Positions 61,603 through 64,000 of a stretch of 64,000 bases of DNA are shown in pieces. The position numbers and the translations under genes are program-made. Every line of letters starts with the position of its first letter. Position 1 is the first letter of the stretch. Under the pieces are notes generated by a model. It saw only the letters and a program-made list of their open reading frames with translations. It did not search any database and had not been told where the DNA came from. The stretch covers positions 1 to 64,000 of the forward strand of contig NZ_JACYHF010000002.1 of assembly GCF_016482685.1 (NCBI RefSeq), read 5' to 3'. Source of the stretch: Streptomyces sp. DSM 110735. Lineage in GTDB: Bacteria; Actinomycetota; Actinomycetes; Streptomycetales; Streptomycetaceae.

Positions 61603-62844
61603 TCAGCCGAGCGTGCCCAGGGGGTCGTCCAGCACCGGCTGCCAGGCGAGTTCGGCCGCGCCGACCAGGCTGTCGTGGTCCAGGGTGCACGGCAGGATGG
61701 GCACGCCGCCGCTCTGACCGCCCCACAGGCTGCGCTCGGCGACCACCGCGCAGAGCCGGTCGGGGTCGGCCTCCAGGAGGGTGCGGTGCAGTCCGCCGAG
61801 GATGATGCGGTCCGGGTTGAGGATGTTGACCAGTCCGGCGAGTCCCAGACCCAGGCGGTCGATCAGGGTCTCGGCGGCGCGGCGTACGGCCGGTTCGTCG
61901 TACCGGGTGCGCAGCAGGTCGGTCGCCTGCTGGAGCAGGGACACCTCGGGACCGGGGTCGAGACCCGCCTCGACCAGCAGGGCCAGCGGGTCGGCCTCGA
62001 CGTCGAGACAGCCCCGGCTGCCGCAGTGGCAGGGGCGTCCCTCGGGGTTGACGGTGAGGTGGCCGACCTCCAGGGCGAGGCCCGAACTGCCGGTGTGCAG
62101 ACGGCCGTCGAGGACCAGCGCGCCGCCGACGCCCCGGTGTCCGGTGGCCACGCAGAGCAGATCGCGGGCGCCGCGTCCGGCGCCGTGCCGGTGCTCGGCG
62201 AGGGCGGCGAGGTTGACGTCGTTGCCCGCGAACGCCGGGCCGGTGATCCCGGCGGCGCGCACGCACTCCACGAAGATCCGGCGCACCGGTTCGCCCACGG
62301 GCCAGGCCAGGTGCAGCGGGTTGAGGGCGAGACCGTCGGGTTCGGCGACGGCGGAGGGCACGGCGAGTCCGGCGCCCACGCAGCGGCGGCCGGTCGCGCG
62401 CAGCAGTTCGGCGCCCGCCTCGACGACGGTGCCGAGCACCTTGGCGGGGTCGGCGTCGACGGTCTCGCAGCCGGGCGTGGTCGCCACGATCCGGCCGCCG
62501 AGTCCGACCAGCGCGGCCCGGAAGCCGTCGGCGTGGATCTGCGCCGCGAGCGCGACCGGTCCGTCCTCGGCGACCTCAAGGCGGTGCGAGGGGCGCCCCT
62601 GGGAACCCGACGCAGCGGCGGGCCGCGCGTCCACCCGGATGAGACCGAGCGCCTCCAGCTCGGCGGCGACGGCGCCCGCCGTGGCGCGGGTGACGCCCAG
62701 CTCGGCGGTGAGGACGGCGCGGGTCGGCGCCCGGCCCGTGTGCACCAGTTCCAGCGCGGGGCCGAGGGCGCTGCGCCCGCGGTCGAGGCGCGCTCTCGTG
62801 GTGGTCTCTTCCCCCGCCTTCCGGGGGTCCGCCATGCCGGTCAT
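61603..62844 (-). CDS. ROK-family transcriptional regulator/kinase
   Basis: 413 aa, ATG at 62844 (ATG at 62835 also possible). An N-terminal winged helix (PTRAVLTAELGVTRATAGAVAAELEALGLIRV) precedes the ROK sugar-kinase fold: AGNDVNLAALAEHRHGAGRGARDLLCVATGHRGVGGALVLDGRLHTG, the zinc motif GRPCHCGSRGCLDVEADP and LNPDRIILGGLHRTL. Likely a NagC/XylR-type repressor that senses a sugar. No sugar operon is visible beside it. Confidence 0.88.
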   Translation of the reverse strand: MTGMADPRKAGEETTTRARLDRGRSALGPALELVHTGRAPTRAVLTAELGVTRATAGAVAAELEALGLIRVDARPAAASGSQGRPSHRLEVAEDGPVALAAQIHADGFRAALVGLGGRIVATTPGCETVDADPAKVLGTVVEAGAELLRATGRRCVGAGLAVPSAVAEPDGLALNPLHLAWPVGEPVRRIFVECVRAAGITGPAFAGNDVNLAALAEHRHGAGRGARDLLCVATGHRGVGGALVLDGRLHTGSSGLALEVGHLTVNPEGRPCHCGSRGCLDVEADPLALLVEAGLDPGPEVSLLQQATDLLRTRYDEPAVRRAAETLIDRLGLGLAGLVNILNPDRIILGGLHRTLLEADPDRLCAVVAERSLWGGQSGGVPILPCTLDHDSLVGAAELAWQPVLDDPLGTLG

Positions 62845-62889
62845 GAGGGCGAGTCTCCCATGATCCGGGCCGCTCGTGGCGGGGTGTGC

Positions 62890-63555
62890 TCACCCGGCGG
62901 AGGACGGCAGTCCACTCACCCGCAGCGTGATGTTCAACCGCCCGGTGAGCCCCAGCGCGGGCGGCGCGGTACCGGGTCGTACGCGCGGCACGCCGTGGTA
63001 CGCGAGCCGGGCGGGCCCGCCGAAGACGAACAGGTCCCCGCTGCGCAGCTCCACGTCGGTCCAGGGCTTGTTGCGGGTCTCGGTGTTGCCGAAGCGGAAC
63101 ACGCAGGTGTCCCCGAGGCTCAGCGACACCACCGGGGCGTCCGCGCGCTCGTCGGCGTCCCGGTGCATGCCCATGCGGGCGTCCGCGTCGTAGAAGTTGA
63201 TCAGCGCGATGTCGTACGGCTCGCCGGGCAGCGCGTCCGGACCGAGGGCGCCCGCGACCGCGCGCCGGGCCAGGTCGTCCAGCCAGTCCGGGAAGGGCTT
63301 CACCGGGGAGCCGTCGCCGTCGACCGCCGTGGGGGCGTAGCCGTAGGGGTACCAGTGGCGGCCGAGGCAGACCTGGCGGGCGGTCATCGTGCCGCCGCCG
63401 GGGGTGTGGACCGTGCGCAGCCCGGCTGGTGGGCGGGCCCACTCGCGGCAGGCGGCGAGGAGCGTGCGCTGCGCGTCCGGGTCCAGCCAGTCCGGGACGT
63501 GCACGGCGCCCGGGGCGACCGCGTCCCGCTCGCGGGGGAACAGTTCCGCGTCCAT
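62890..63555 (-). CDS. alkB: AlkB-type Fe(II)/2-oxoglutarate dioxygenase
   Basis: 221 aa from the ATG at 63555, with AGGA 8 nt upstream (ATG at 63564 possible). Double-stranded beta-helix with Fe ligands His-x-Asp in GMHRDADERADAP and His in RLAYHGVPRVRPG, and the RxxxxxR pair in RLNITLRVSG. DNA/RNA demethylase removing alkyl lesions by oxidation. Monocistronic. Confidence 0.88.
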   Translation of the reverse strand: MDAELFPRERDAVAPGAVHVPDWLDPDAQRTLLAACREWARPPAGLRTVHTPGGGTMTARQVCLGRHWYPYGYAPTAVDGDGSPVKPFPDWLDDLARRAVAGALGPDALPGEPYDIALINFYDADARMGMHRDADERADAPVVSLSLGDTCVFRFGNTETRNKPWTDVELRSGDLFVFGGPARLAYHGVPRVRPGTAPPALGLTGRLNITLRVSGLPSSAG

Positions 63556-63649
63556 GCGTCCCATCCTGCCCGACGCCTCCCTGCGTCCCCTCCTCCCCGG
63601 CAGCCGGGTCGACCCGGTCTGAGCTGGGGCTCGGCTAGCCTGGTGGGCG

Positions 63650-64000
63650 ATGAACGACCGTATGACGACTCCGTGGGGCGAGCTGGACCTGACCCGCTTC
63701 CCCGACGACCCCCGCGACCGGCTGCGTGCCTGGGACGCCTCCGACGCCTATCTGCTGCGGCATCTGGCCGAGGAGGGGGTGGACCTGTCGGGCGAGGTCG
63801 TCGTGCTCGGCGACCGCTGGGGCGCGCTGGCGACGGCGCTCGCCCCGCACCGCCCCGCGCAGATCACCGACTCCTACCTGGGTCAGGAGGCGACCCGCGC
63901 GAACCTGGCGCGGGCGGGTGTCGAGCCCGGCGCGGTACGGCTGCTGACCACGCAGGACCCGGTGCCGGAGCGGGTGGACGTCCTGCTCGTGCGGGTGCCG
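63650..64000 (+). CDS. rRNA methyltransferase-like protein, 5' part
   Basis: 117 codons visible, ATG at 63650; the gene runs off the window. MTTPWGELDLTRFPDDPRDRLRAWDASDAYLLRHLAEEGVDLSGEVVVLGDRWGALATALAPHRPAQITDSYLGQEATRANLARAGV resembles the N-terminal half of RsmC/RlmG-type methyltransferases, a degenerate Rossmann domain without the SAM loop. The catalytic half would lie beyond 64000. Confidence 0.7.
   Translation, partial: MNDRMTTPWGELDLTRFPDDPRDRLRAWDASDAYLLRHLAEEGVDLSGEVVVLGDRWGALATALAPHRPAQITDSYLGQEATRANLARAGVEPGAVRLLTTQDPVPERVDVLLVRVP

Overview
The window is very GC-rich actinobacterial DNA. GTG starts are common, genes are densely packed and often convergent, and many families are typical of Streptomyces (TerD-type proteins, DUF4236, DUF4235, SHOCT, Rv1733c-like and PucR regulators, HATPase_c_2 regulators, and a solo DnaK beside PolX). 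I read it as a Streptomyces or close-relative chromosome segment. There is no tRNA, rRNA, CRISPR array, insertion sequence or phage that I can support.

Layout. 0.1-5.4 kb holds a TerD-domain protein, a DUF3761 membrane-anchored protein, a TOPRIM protein, a secreted I36 inhibitor, and a divergent SDR/TetR pair. 5.4-14.5 kb is a five-gene leftward operon and the most interesting locus. It encodes a split Pls/PosA-type membrane protein with its own carrier domain, an NRPS (half C-domain, A, PCP, TE), a TauD-type oxygenase, and SbnB plus SbnA, which make L-2,3-diaminopropionate (Dap). 14.6-17.2 kb is a separate MarR-MFS-isochorismatase operon with an obvious operator. 17.3-23.3 kb is MgtC, a small orphan, DnaK, PolX and a hydrolase.

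23.4-31.6 kb is an acyl-CoA catabolic locus: acyl-CoA synthetase, acyl-CoA dehydrogenase, CoA-transferase, enoyl-CoA hydratase and a broken P450, with a divergent, probably leaderless PucR regulator. A Gly/His-rich secreted protein gene sits inside it on the other strand. 31.6-36.8 kb is housekeeping (MscS, GcvH, TspO, a GST-like reductase, DUF4235, an L,D-transpeptidase, FKBP). 37-41.3 kb looks like a small hydroxybutyrate module: MHS transporter, GAF-PucR regulator and 3-hydroxybutyrate dehydrogenase. Operator-like half-sites occur upstream of the transporter and the dehydrogenase. 41.3-49 kb carries NUDIX, Lnt, an O-antigen-ligase-like protein flanked on both sides by 15-bp periodic repeat arrays, a PH-like protein, a glutamate-racemase-like protein, a glycosyltransferase and a TerD/TerA protein.

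49-64 kb carries a low-complexity protein, a beta-helix/AAA+ fusion, a membrane-embedded alpha/beta hydrolase, a DeoR regulator, a Cds1-like cysteine desulfhydrase, an anti-sigma-type ATPase, a TetR/DUF4865 pair, ROK, AlkB and the start of a methyltransferase that runs off the end.

The most likely undescribed system is the Dap operon. Its make-up recalls dapdiamide logic (Dap supply, NRPS tethering, Fe/2-oxoglutarate oxygenase). However, the ATP-grasp ligase is absent and a carrier-armed Pls/PosA terminal membrane protein is present in its place.
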